Source of the DNA: Alphaproteobacteria bacterium
GTDB taxonomy: Bacteria > Pseudomonadota > Alphaproteobacteria > Geminicoccales > Geminicoccaceae
NCBI GenBank assembly: GCA_026984595.1
Contig: JALSRW010000007.1
Location: forward strand, 1-5,877
DNA length: 5,877 bases
Direction of reading: 5' to 3'
Part shown: piece by piece, positions 1 through 5,877 of the stretch
Layout: every line of letters starts with the position of its first letter
How positions within the stretch are numbered: the stretch's first letter is position 1
Notes under the pieces: model-generated
Database searches by the model: none
What the model saw: only the letters and a program-made list of their open reading frames with translations
Told to the model about the DNA's origin: nothing
Translations under genes and position numbers: made by a program

Positions 1-1422
1 CCCTTCGTCCTGTTCGCCGCCCGGGCCGGCCGGGAGCGGGTGGTGGCGGCCGATGCGGCAGCACGGCGATGGGGGATCCGCCCCGGCATGGGGCTCGCCG
101 ATGCCCATGCCATCCTGCCCGGGCTGGTTGCCCGCCCGGCCGAGCCGGCGGCCGATGCCGCCGCCCTCGAGGGCCTCGCCCACTGGTGTCGTCGCTACAC
201 CCCGCTGGTGGCGGTCGATGGCGCGGACGGCACGCTGCTCGACATCACCGGATGCGCCCATCTGTTCGGCGGCGAGGCGGGACTTCTCGAGGATCTTCGC
301 GGCCGCCTCGGGCGCCTCGGCTACAGCCCCCGTCTCGCCATCGCCGATGGCGCGCTCGGGGCCTGGGCCTGGGCACGTTTCGGTGCGGGCGGGGTCCTTC
401 CGGGACGCCGGGCCCGGGAACTTCTCGAGGCCCTGCCGCTGGCCGCCCTGCGTCTCGAGCCCGAGCTGCGGGCGCGGCTGCGGCGGCTGGGCTTTCGTCG
501 GATCGGCGAACTCGCCCGGCTGCCGCGCGCTTCCCTCCTGCTGCGTTTCGGGGAACTGCTCGCAGCCCGGCTGGATGCCATGCTGGGGGCGGGCGAGGAT
601 CCCTTCGTACCGCTGCCGGAGCCGCGGCGCTTCGTCGCCCGCCTCGTCTTCGCCGAGCCGGTGGGGCGCCGGGCCGATATCGAGGCTGCGCTCGGCCGGC
701 TGTTGGGCGATCTCTGCCGGCAGCTCGAGGGAGCCGGACGGGGGACGCGCGAGCTGCGGCTGCGGCTCCTGCGTCTCGACGGCATGGTGCGGGAGATCGG
801 GCTCGGGACCGGTCGGGCGCTGCGGGATGCCGGGGATCTGGAGCATCTCTTCCGGCTGCGTCTGGAACGGGAGCATCTCGATCCCGGTTTCGGCATCGAG
901 CTGATGCTGCTCGAGGCTCGCCGGACCGAACCCCTGGCCGCCGGGCAGGTGGATCTCGCCGGGCCGGAGGCGGGCGCATCCTTCGCGCGGCTGGTCGAGA
1001 TCCTGCGCCAGCGCCTCGGCGGTGCGCGGGTGGTACGTCCCGAACCGGTGGAGAGCCATCTTCCCGAACGGGCGGTGCGGCTGCTCGAGGGCGGTGCGGA
1101 GCCGGCGGCGGGACGCTGGCTCGCCGCCAATCCGCGTCCCCTGCGCCTGCGGGCACGGCCATTGCCGCTGCGGGTGGTGGCGACGGTGCCGGACGGGCCG
1201 CCCCGGCTGGTCGAGTTCGAAGGACGGTCTCTGCGCATCCGTCATGCCGAGGGGCCCGAGCGCATCCTGCCGGAATGGTGGCGACCGGAAGACGCGAACG
1301 CCCGCCTGCGCGACTATTACCGGATCGTCACCGCCGAGGGGATGGCGTTCTGGGTCTTCCGCGAGGGGGGGTACGGCGAGCCTCTTCCTCCCCGCTGGAA
1401 GCTGCACGGAAGTTTCACCTGA
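1..1422 (+). CDS. imuB: ImuB, catalytically inactive Y-family polymerase homologue (5' partial)
   Basis: ImuB is the adaptor of the SOS mutasome: it lacks polymerase activity and links DnaE2 and ImuA to the sliding clamp during translesion synthesis. The frame is open from base 1 and gives 473 residues. Family-like sequence (PFVLFAARAGRE) precedes the first possible start, a GTG at 40, so the true start lies left of the window, probably by a few dozen codons. The palm segment is recognisable at residues 66-92 (YTPLVAVDGADG, then LLDITGCAHLFGGE). Where active Y-family enzymes have S-I-D-E, this protein has V-D73-G-A-D-G, so the catalytic Glu is missing. A helix-hairpin-helix-like stretch lies around 155-185. 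Q316-V-D-L-A-G is a candidate clamp-binding peptide. The C-terminal ImuB signature spans about 424-470 (PEWWR, RDYYRI, FWVFREGG, WKLHGSF). The stop lies 6 nt before dnaE2, so one operon is likely. The identification is firm; an active DinB is ruled out by the missing motif. Confidence 0.95.
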   Translation, partial: PFVLFAARAGRERVVAADAAARRWGIRPGMGLADAHAILPGLVARPAEPAADAAALEGLAHWCRRYTPLVAVDGADGTLLDITGCAHLFGGEAGLLEDLRGRLGRLGYSPRLAIADGALGAWAWARFGAGGVLPGRRARELLEALPLAALRLEPELRARLRRLGFRRIGELARLPRASLLLRFGELLAARLDAMLGAGEDPFVPLPEPRRFVARLVFAEPVGRRADIEAALGRLLGDLCRQLEGAGRGTRELRLRLLRLDGMVREIGLGTGRALRDAGDLEHLFRLRLEREHLDPGFGIELMLLEARRTEPLAAGQVDLAGPEAGASFARLVEILRQRLGGARVVRPEPVESHLPERAVRLLEGGAEPAAGRWLAANPRPLRLRARPLPLRVVATVPDGPPRLVEFEGRSLRIRHAEGPERILPEWWRPEDANARLRDYYRIVTAEGMAFWVFREGGYGEPLPPRWKLHGSFT

Positions 1423-1428
1423 GCCGCC

Positions 1429-4400
1429 ATGTCCGCCTACGCCGAGCTCCAGGTGACCTCCAATTTCTCCTTCCTGCGCGGTGCCTCGCATCCCGAGGAG
1501 CTGGTCGAGCAGGCACAGGCCCTCGGTCTCGCCGGCATGGCGCTCACCGACCGCAACAGTTTCGCCGGTCTGGTGCGCGCCCATGTCAAGGCCAGGGAGC
1601 TCGGCCTGCGCTTTCTGCCGGGGGTGCGGCTCGATCTCGAGGACGCCCCTTCGCTGCTCTGCTGGCCGAGCGACCGTGCCGCCTATGCCCGCCTGTCGAC
1701 CCTGCTGACCCTGGGCAAGCGGCGGGCACCCAAGGGGCAGTGCCATCTGCGGCTCGCGGATGTGCTGGCCCATGCCGAGGGGCAGCTCCTGGCGATCCTG
1801 CCGCCCGAGCGGCCCGATGCCGCCTTCGCCGAGCTGCTCGGCGAGCTCGCCGGCCATTGGCGGGGGCGGTTGTGGCTGGTGCTCCACCATCTTCGTCGCG
1901 GCGACGATGCGGCGCGGATGGAAGCGCTGGCAGCGCTCGCCGCCGCCCGCAAGGTGCCGCTGCTGGCCACCAACGATGTCCATTATCATGTACCGGAACG
2001 GCGCCGGCTGCAGGAGGTGCTGACCTGCATCCGCGAGCATTGCACCATCGAGGAAGCCGGCGGACGGCTGTTCGCGAACGCGGAACGGCATCTCAAGACC
2101 CCGGCGGAAATGGCCCGGCTGTTCGCCGGCCATCCCGAGGCGCTGGCCGCCGGTCTCGAGATCCTGGAACGCTGCCGCTTTTCCCTGGACCAGCTCGCCT
2201 ACGACTATCCCGTGCGGGTGTGCGAGCGGGGGCGCTCTCCGCAGCAGGAGCTCGAGCGGCGCATCTGGCAGGGGCTCCGGGAACGTTACGGCGAGGACGC
2301 TCCGCCCAAGGTGGTCGCCCAGATCCGTCACGAACTGGCGCTCATCGCCGAGCTCGGCTACGCCCCCTATTTCCTGACCGTCCACGACATCGTGTGCTTT
2401 GCGAGATCCCGCGGCATTCTCTGCCAGGGGCGGGGATCGGCGGCCAATTCCGCGGTCTGCTTCGTCCTCGGGATCACCAATGTGGATCCCGCCCGCATGG
2501 ATCTCCTGTTCGAGCGTTTCGTTTCCGCCGAACGCGGCGAGCCGCCGGATATCGATGTCGATTTCGAGCACGAGCGGCGCGAGGAGGTGATCCAGCACAT
2601 CTACGAGACCTACGGGCGCGAGCATGCCGCCCTCGCGGCCACGGTGGTCCGCTATCGGGCGCGCAGTGCCCTGCGCGATGTCGGCAAGGTGATGGGGCTT
2701 TCCGCCGATACCCTGGAGGCCCTGTCGCGGACCGTCTGGGGCGTCGACCGGCATCCCGTCGAACCGGCACGGCTGCGCGAGATCGGTCTCGATCCCGGCG
2801 ACCGGCGGCTGCGGCTGACCCTGGAGCTGGTCGCCGAGCTGCTCGATTTCCCCCGCCACCTCTCCCAGCATGTGGGCGGCTTCGTCATCGCCAGGAGTCC
2901 CCTGCAGGAGCTGGTGCCGATCGAGAACGCGGCCATGGAAGGGCGCACGGTGGTCGAATGGGACAAGGACGATCTCGAGGCGCTGGGCATGCTCAAGATC
3001 GACATCCTCGCCCTCGGCATGCTGTCCTGCATCCGCCGCGCCTTCGCATTGCTGGAGCGGTATTACGGCATCGCCATGGATCTGGCGCGGGTGCCGGCCG
3101 AGGATCCGGCGGTCTACGCCATGCTCTGCGATGCCGATGCGATCGGCGTCTTCCAGGTGGAGAGCCGGGCCCAGCTCTCGATGCTGCCGCGGCTGCGGCC
3201 CCGCTGTTTCTATGATCTGGTGATCGAGGTGGCGATCGTCCGTCCCGGTCCGATCCAGGGCGACATGGTGCATCCCTATCTGCGCCGGCGCAGCGGCCGG
3301 GAACCGGTGACGTATCCCTCGAAGGATCTCGAGGCGGTGCTCGGTCGGACGCTCGGGATACCGCTCTTCCAGGAGCAGGCGATGAAGATCGCCATGGTCG
3401 CCGCCGGCTTCAGCGCCGCCGAGGCGGACGGGCTCAGACGCGCCATGGCCGCCTTCCGGCGCCGGGGCGCGCTCGACCGCTATCGCGCCCGCTTCATCGA
3501 CGGCATGCTGGCTCGCGGCTACACGCGGGAGTTCGCCGAGCGCTGCTTCCGCCAGATCGAGGGGTTCGGCTATTACGGCTTTCCGGAGAGCCATGCCGCC
3601 AGTTTCGCCCATCTCGTCTATGTCTCGGCCTGGCTCAAATGCCATTTCCCCGATGTCTTCTGCGCCGCCATCCTCGAGGCCCAGCCGATGGGCTTCTATG
3701 CGCCGGCGCAGCTCGTACAGGACGCCCGCGAGCATGGCGTCGAGATCCGCCCGGTGGACGTTTCGCACAGTTTCTGGGATTGCACCCTGGAGCCGCTGGG
3801 GCGTCGTCAGGGACCGCTGAAGATGGCGGTCCGGCTCGGCTTTCGCATGGTCAAGGGGTTCCGGGAACAGGAGGCCCGGCGGCTGGTGGCGGCGCGCATC
3901 CGGCCCTGGCGCGATGTCGCCGATCTGCGCCGGCGCAGCGGTCTCACCCGGGCCGGTCTCGAAATCCTGGCGGAAGCCGATGCCTTCCGTTCGCTGGGCC
4001 TCGATCGCCGCCGGGCGCTGTGGGCGGTGCAGGCGCTGGCCGAGGCCAGCCTGCCGCTGTTCGAGCATGCCGGGCAGCACCGGCGGCCGGGTTCCAACGA
4101 GCCTCCCCTGGAGGGTGGTGGGGAACCCTGGCTGCTGCTGCCCGAGGCATCCCTCGGCGAGGAAGTGGTCGAGGATTATGCGCGGCTGCGGCTTTCGCTG
4201 CGGGCGCATCCCCTGGCGCTGCTGCGCGATGCCCTGCATCGGAAGGGAGTGATCCCCGCCCGCGGGCTCTGGGAGATCCCGCCCGGCGAGCGGGTATGGA
4301 CCGCCGGTCTGGTGATCGTCCGGCAGCGACCGGGCAGCGCCGGGGGGGTCGTTTTCGTCACCCTGGAGGACGAGACCGGCTTCGCCAATCTGATCGTCTG

Positions 4401-4614
4401 GTCGAAGGTGTTCGAGACTTTCCGGCCGGTGCTGATGCATGCCCGCCTGCTGGCGGCCCGGGGCCGGATCCAGCGGGAGGGAAAGGTGTTGCATCTGGTG
4501 GCCGAGCGGCTCCGTGACTGGACGCCGCTGCTCGCGCGGCTGGCCGCGACGGAGGGGGATCCGGCATCCGCCGAAATCGCCCGGCTGCTGCCCGAGGGGC
4601 GCAATTTCCGGTGA
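1429..4614 (+). CDS. dnaE2: Error-prone DNA polymerase III alpha subunit DnaE2 (ImuC)
   Basis: DnaE2 is the C-family polymerase that does the mutagenic synthesis of the ImuA-ImuB-DnaE2 system. The 1061 residues are complete and of normal length for DnaE2, shorter than replicative DnaE because the tau-binding tail is absent. The PHP domain (about 1-270) opens with MSAYAELQVTSNFSFLRG. The HxH and TDH metal ligands of active PHP domains read Q8-V-T10 and T40-D-R42, so nuclease activity is unlikely. The polymerase core has GRGSAANS at 334-341, PDIDVDFE at 373-380 (catalytic D376 and D378) and KIDILALGM with the third Asp at D525. A hairpin region, FGYYGFPESHAASFA, spans 713-727, and an OB fold covers about 956-1040. 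The ATG at 1429 fits the family N-terminus. Upstream only GGAAG at 1408-1412 resembles a ribosome site, 16 nt away, so translation probably depends on coupling from imuB. The gene appears intact and catalytically competent. Confidence 0.97.
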   Translation: MSAYAELQVTSNFSFLRGASHPEELVEQAQALGLAGMALTDRNSFAGLVRAHVKARELGLRFLPGVRLDLEDAPSLLCWPSDRAAYARLSTLLTLGKRRAPKGQCHLRLADVLAHAEGQLLAILPPERPDAAFAELLGELAGHWRGRLWLVLHHLRRGDDAARMEALAALAAARKVPLLATNDVHYHVPERRRLQEVLTCIREHCTIEEAGGRLFANAERHLKTPAEMARLFAGHPEALAAGLEILERCRFSLDQLAYDYPVRVCERGRSPQQELERRIWQGLRERYGEDAPPKVVAQIRHELALIAELGYAPYFLTVHDIVCFARSRGILCQGRGSAANSAVCFVLGITNVDPARMDLLFERFVSAERGEPPDIDVDFEHERREEVIQHIYETYGREHAALAATVVRYRARSALRDVGKVMGLSADTLEALSRTVWGVDRHPVEPARLREIGLDPGDRRLRLTLELVAELLDFPRHLSQHVGGFVIARSPLQELVPIENAAMEGRTVVEWDKDDLEALGMLKIDILALGMLSCIRRAFALLERYYGIAMDLARVPAEDPAVYAMLCDADAIGVFQVESRAQLSMLPRLRPRCFYDLVIEVAIVRPGPIQGDMVHPYLRRRSGREPVTYPSKDLEAVLGRTLGIPLFQEQAMKIAMVAAGFSAAEADGLRRAMAAFRRRGALDRYRARFIDGMLARGYTREFAERCFRQIEGFGYYGFPESHAASFAHLVYVSAWLKCHFPDVFCAAILEAQPMGFYAPAQLVQDAREHGVEIRPVDVSHSFWDCTLEPLGRRQGPLKMAVRLGFRMVKGFREQEARRLVAARIRPWRDVADLRRRSGLTRAGLEILAEADAFRSLGLDRRRALWAVQALAEASLPLFEHAGQHRRPGSNEPPLEGGGEPWLLLPEASLGEEVVEDYARLRLSLRAHPLALLRDALHRKGVIPARGLWEIPPGERVWTAGLVIVRQRPGSAGGVVFVTLEDETGFANLIVWSKVFETFRPVLMHARLLAARGRIQREGKVLHLVAERLRDWTPLLARLAATEGDPASAEIARLLPEGRNFR

Positions 4615-4630
4615 GGGAGGCTCGCCAACC

Positions 4631-4646
4631 GCCGGCCGGGGCCGGC
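4631..4646. terminator. GC-rich hairpin in the gap between convergent genes; possible bidirectional terminator
   Basis: GCCGGC (4631-4636), loop CGGG and GCCGGC (4641-4646) form a perfect 6-bp stem with a 4-nt loop. It sits inside the 33-nt gap between the dnaE2 stop and the pcm stop, directly beside the latter. Neither strand has a T-run after the stem, so it is not a textbook intrinsic terminator. Its position between two converging genes is the main argument, and GC-rich background makes chance hairpins common. Confidence 0.4.
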
Positions 4647-4647
4647 T

Positions 4648-5322
4648 TCAGCGCACCGTTTCGAGCTCGCCGAAGCGCACCGGCATGATCTCGGAGACAC
4701 GAGTGCGCCCGACCGGATCCTTTTCCACCAGACTGAGCTTCTGCTCGTCGGCGAGACCGGCGGGCAGCACCATGCGCCCGCCCGGCGCGAGCTGTTCGAT
4801 CAGTGAAGCCGGCACCAGCTCGGCGCCGGCGGTCACCAGGATCCGGTCGAAGGGGGCGAATTCGGGCCAGCCCAGCGAGCCATCGCCGACCCGGATGGTG
4901 ATGTTGCCGTAGCCCAGCTCGCGCAACCGCTCCTCGGCCGCCGCCGCCAGTTCCTCGATGATCTCGACCGTGAACACTTCATCGGCGAGCTCGGCCAGCA
5001 CCGCCGCGTGATAGCCGAGGCCGGTGCCCACCTCGAGCACGCGGTCCCCCGGCTCGATCTCCAACAGATCGGTCATCACCGCGACGATGAAGGGTTGCGA
5101 GATCGTCTTGTCGAACCCGATCGGCAGCGGCGAGTTGTTGTAGGCGAAGGGTTTCAGCACATCGGGCACGAACAGGTGACGCGGTACCCGCTGCATCGCC
5201 TCCAGCACCCGTTCGTCGAGTCGGTTCTTGCCCAATTCCGCCGCCGACAGATCGGCGTAGATTCCGATCACCTCCACCATGTGTCGGCGAAGAATGGCGT
5301 AATGCTCCTCCCGCATCTGCAT
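4648..5322 (-). CDS. pcm: Protein-L-isoaspartate(D-aspartate) O-methyltransferase
   Basis: The enzyme transfers a methyl group from S-adenosylmethionine to isoaspartyl residues in aged proteins, starting their repair in the cytoplasm. The 224-residue product shows the family order: RLDERVLEAMQRVPRHLFVP at 34-53, LPIGFDKTISQPFIVA at 66-81, SAM motif I VLEVGTGLGYHAAVLA at 95-110 (usual form GTGSGYQAA), the acidic post-I residue E120, VGDGSLGWPE at 145-154, and FDRILVTAG at 158-166. The ATG at 5322 is preferred because GGAGG lies 11 nt upstream. The next ATG, at 5316, would be 17 nt away. The frame stays open further upstream, but that stretch is Arg-rich and lacks family motifs. The first 33 residues (HYAILRRHMVEVIGIYADLS) form a longer N-terminal helix region than in the short E. 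coli-type enzyme. The gene lies 212 nt downstream of dksA on the same strand and converges on dnaE2. Confidence 0.93.
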   Translation of the reverse strand: MQMREEHYAILRRHMVEVIGIYADLSAAELGKNRLDERVLEAMQRVPRHLFVPDVLKPFAYNNSPLPIGFDKTISQPFIVAVMTDLLEIEPGDRVLEVGTGLGYHAAVLAELADEVFTVEIIEELAAAAEERLRELGYGNITIRVGDGSLGWPEFAPFDRILVTAGAELVPASLIEQLAPGGRMVLPAGLADEQKLSLVEKDPVGRTRVSEIMPVRFGELETVR

Positions 5323-5333
5323 GGCCGCTCGCG

Positions 5334-5340
5334 CCTCCAA
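5334..5340 (-). promoter_or_regulatory. Shine-Dalgarno sequence of pcm
   Basis: Read on the minus strand this is TTGGAGG, a strong match to the anti-Shine-Dalgarno sequence. The spacer to the ATG at 5322 is 11 nt, slightly long but workable, and to the in-frame ATG at 5316 it is 17 nt. It decides the choice of the first ATG as the pcm start and argues against the far-upstream in-frame starts. Confidence 0.65.
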
Positions 5341-5456
5341 AGCCGATCCGGTTCGCCACGCGCTGCGGCAACCGGCTCCTCGCCCCGTGTTGCGGGTCTG
5401 CAACCGCTCCGACCGGCCGCGTGCCGGCCCGAAACGCGGCATCCCTTCACTCTTGT

Positions 5457-5486
5457 ACCATAGGACGGGGTCGCATTGGCAGGCAA
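5457..5486 (-). promoter_or_regulatory. Candidate sigma-70-like promoter for pcm
   Basis: On the minus strand TTGCCT (5486-5481) could be a -35 box and TATGGT (5462-5457) a -10 box, with an 18-nt spacer. Each matches four of six consensus positions. Transcription would start near 5450 and leave an untranslated leader of about 125 nt before pcm. This A+T-richer patch stands out in an otherwise GC-rich spacer. The assignment is by eye only; readthrough from dksA is the alternative. Confidence 0.35.
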
Positions 5487-5490
5487 TGCG
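5472..5490. repeat. Perfect 7-bp inverted repeat, operator-like dyad
   Basis: CGCATTG (5472-5478), GCAGG and CAATGCG (5484-5490) form an exact dyad of 19 bp with a 5-nt centre. It covers the putative -35 box of the pcm promoter, which suggests an operator. It could equally form a small hairpin in a transcript running on from dksA. The binding protein, if any, cannot be named. Confidence 0.45.
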
Positions 5491-5498
5491 TCGATGGG

Positions 5499-5524
5499 GC
5501 CGGCCGGTTGCGATCCGGTCCGGC
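5499..5524 (-). terminator. Stem-loop just downstream of dksA; possible terminator or mRNA 3' end structure
   Basis: GCCGGCCGG (5499-5507) can pair with CCGGTCCGGC (5515-5524) through nine base pairs with one bulged base at 5519 and a 7-nt loop. The structure begins 10 nt after the dksA stop codon on the minus strand. The sequence beyond it on that strand is CCCCATCGA, with no T-run, so efficient intrinsic termination is doubtful. It may mark a processed or Rho-dependent 3' end. Confidence 0.4.
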
Positions 5525-5534
5525 GGCGACGGGA

Positions 5535-5877
5535 TCAGTCGCTGCGGTGGGTCTTCTCGCGGCGCTCGTGACGCTCCTGCGCCTCGATGCTCAGGGTGGC
5601 GATGGGCCGTGCCTCGAGACGGCGGATGCCGATCGGCTCGTTGGTCTCCTCGCAATAGCCGTAGGTGCCCTCGTCGATCCGCTTGAGCGCGGCCTCGATC
5701 TTGTTCAGGAGCTTGCGTTCGCGGTCCCGGGTGCGGAGTTCGAAATAGCGTTGCATCTCGCTCGAGGCCCAGTCGGTGGCGTCCGCCGGCCGGTCGGTCT
5801 CCTCCTGGAGCTGGCGCAGGGTGAGACCCGAGCCGCGGAGGATTTCCTCGCGCCAGCGCAACAGCTTGCGCCGGAAA
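5535..5877 (-). CDS. dksA: DksA-family RNA polymerase-binding transcription factor (5' partial, one-cysteine type)
   Basis: DksA enters the RNA polymerase secondary channel and, with ppGpp, represses rRNA promoters and activates biosynthetic ones. The frame is open to the right edge, starting F-R-R-K-L-L-R-W-R-E-E, so the N-terminus lies outside; 113 C-terminal residues are visible. The coiled-coil arms flank the tip, where D35-W-A37 aligns with the functional D74-R-A76 of E. coli DksA. ELRTRDRERKL (46-56) is strongly conserved. The globular part has YGYC75EETNEPIGIRRLEARP and then ATLS96IEAQERHERREK. Of the four zinc-ligand positions (75, 78, 96, 99) only C75 is Cys; the others are Thr, Ser and Ala. 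This one-cysteine state is known from alphaproteobacterial DksA proteins, including a functional one in Rhodobacter sphaeroides. A TTG codon at 5861 is not the start, because conserved sequence continues upstream of it. A TraR-like short protein is less likely given the coiled coil. Confidence 0.93.
   Translation of the reverse strand, partial: FRRKLLRWREEILRGSGLTLRQLQEETDRPADATDWASSEMQRYFELRTRDRERKLLNKIEAALKRIDEGTYGYCEETNEPIGIRRLEARPIATLSIEAQERHERREKTHRSD

Noticed and set aside
2071..2085. A GAAC-N3-GAAC pattern that recalls the alphaproteobacterial LexA half-sites.
   Set aside because: The known box needs 7 nt between the half-sites (GTTC-N7-GTTC). This one has 3 nt and lies in the middle of the dnaE2 coding sequence.
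69..3215. A stop-free plus-strand frame of 1048 codons running across imuB and most of dnaE2 in another frame.
   Set aside because: The translation is Arg-, Ala-, Gly- and Pro-rich with no recognisable motif and crosses two well-identified genes. Stop codons are scarce off-frame at this G+C, so it is a shadow.
3857..3869. GTTCCGGGAAC, a short palindrome.
   Set aside because: It lies inside dnaE2, encodes ordinary residues of the protein, and has no regulatory context.
3639..4517. A 292-codon open frame on the plus strand within dnaE2.
   Set aside because: It lies wholly inside dnaE2 in another frame, with a low-complexity composition typical of GC-rich shadow frames.
5413..5427. CCGGC-N5-GCCGG hairpin in the pcm leader.
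   Set aside because: The stem has only five G-C pairs in a very GC-rich stretch, with no terminator tail or known riboswitch pattern.
5344..5519. CGATCCGGT occurs at 5344-5352 and 5511-5519, near the two ends of the dksA-pcm spacer, and GCAACCGG at 5368-5375 is inverted at 5504-5511.
   Set aside because: Matches of 8-9 bases made mostly of G and C are expected by chance here. There is no target duplication, mobile gene or attachment-site feature beside them.
5323..5655. An upstream extension of pcm to in-frame starts as far as 5655, including an ATG next to AAGGG near 5443.
   Set aside because: The added residues are Arg-rich and lack methyltransferase features. The AAGGG abuts the ATG with no spacer, and the longest version would run into dksA. 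The GGAGG upstream of 5322 supports the shorter protein.

Overview
The window looks like chromosomal DNA from a high-GC alphaproteobacterium. G+C is roughly 70% by eye, and third codon positions are almost all G or C. The lineage rests mainly on protein features. The DksA homologue keeps only one of the four zinc-finger cysteines, a form common in Alphaproteobacteria, and the ImuB-DnaE2 pair is of the type usual in that class. Genus and species cannot be read from the sequence.

Layout: positions 1-4614 (plus strand) hold the downstream two-thirds of an inducible mutagenesis cassette. imuB is cut by the left edge, so its start and any upstream imuA, promoter or LexA box lie outside. It is followed after 6 nt by a complete dnaE2 (imuC). 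Positions 4648-5322 (minus strand) hold a protein-L-isoaspartate O-methyltransferase gene (pcm). It converges on dnaE2 across a 33-nt gap that contains a perfect GC-rich hairpin. Positions 5323-5534 form a 212-nt spacer with two inverted repeats, a candidate promoter for pcm and a clear Shine-Dalgarno sequence. Positions 5535-5877 (minus strand) hold the C-terminal 113 residues of a DksA-family RNA polymerase regulator, cut by the right edge.

How the genes work together: ImuB (a catalytically dead Y-family polymerase relative) and DnaE2 (an error-prone C-family polymerase) are known partners in SOS-induced translesion synthesis, and their near-contact spacing fits co-translation. pcm (repair of damaged aspartyl residues) and dksA (ppGpp-linked transcription control) are stress and maintenance genes on the opposite strand. 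Nothing in the sequence shows a functional link between them and the mutagenesis genes.

I see no mobile element, CRISPR array, tRNA, rRNA or novel multi-gene system. The points worth a second look are small: imuB and dnaE2 lie in the same frame across a single TGA, clamp-motif-like peptides occur in both polymerase proteins, a 19-bp dyad overlaps the putative pcm promoter, and the DksA is a one-cysteine form.
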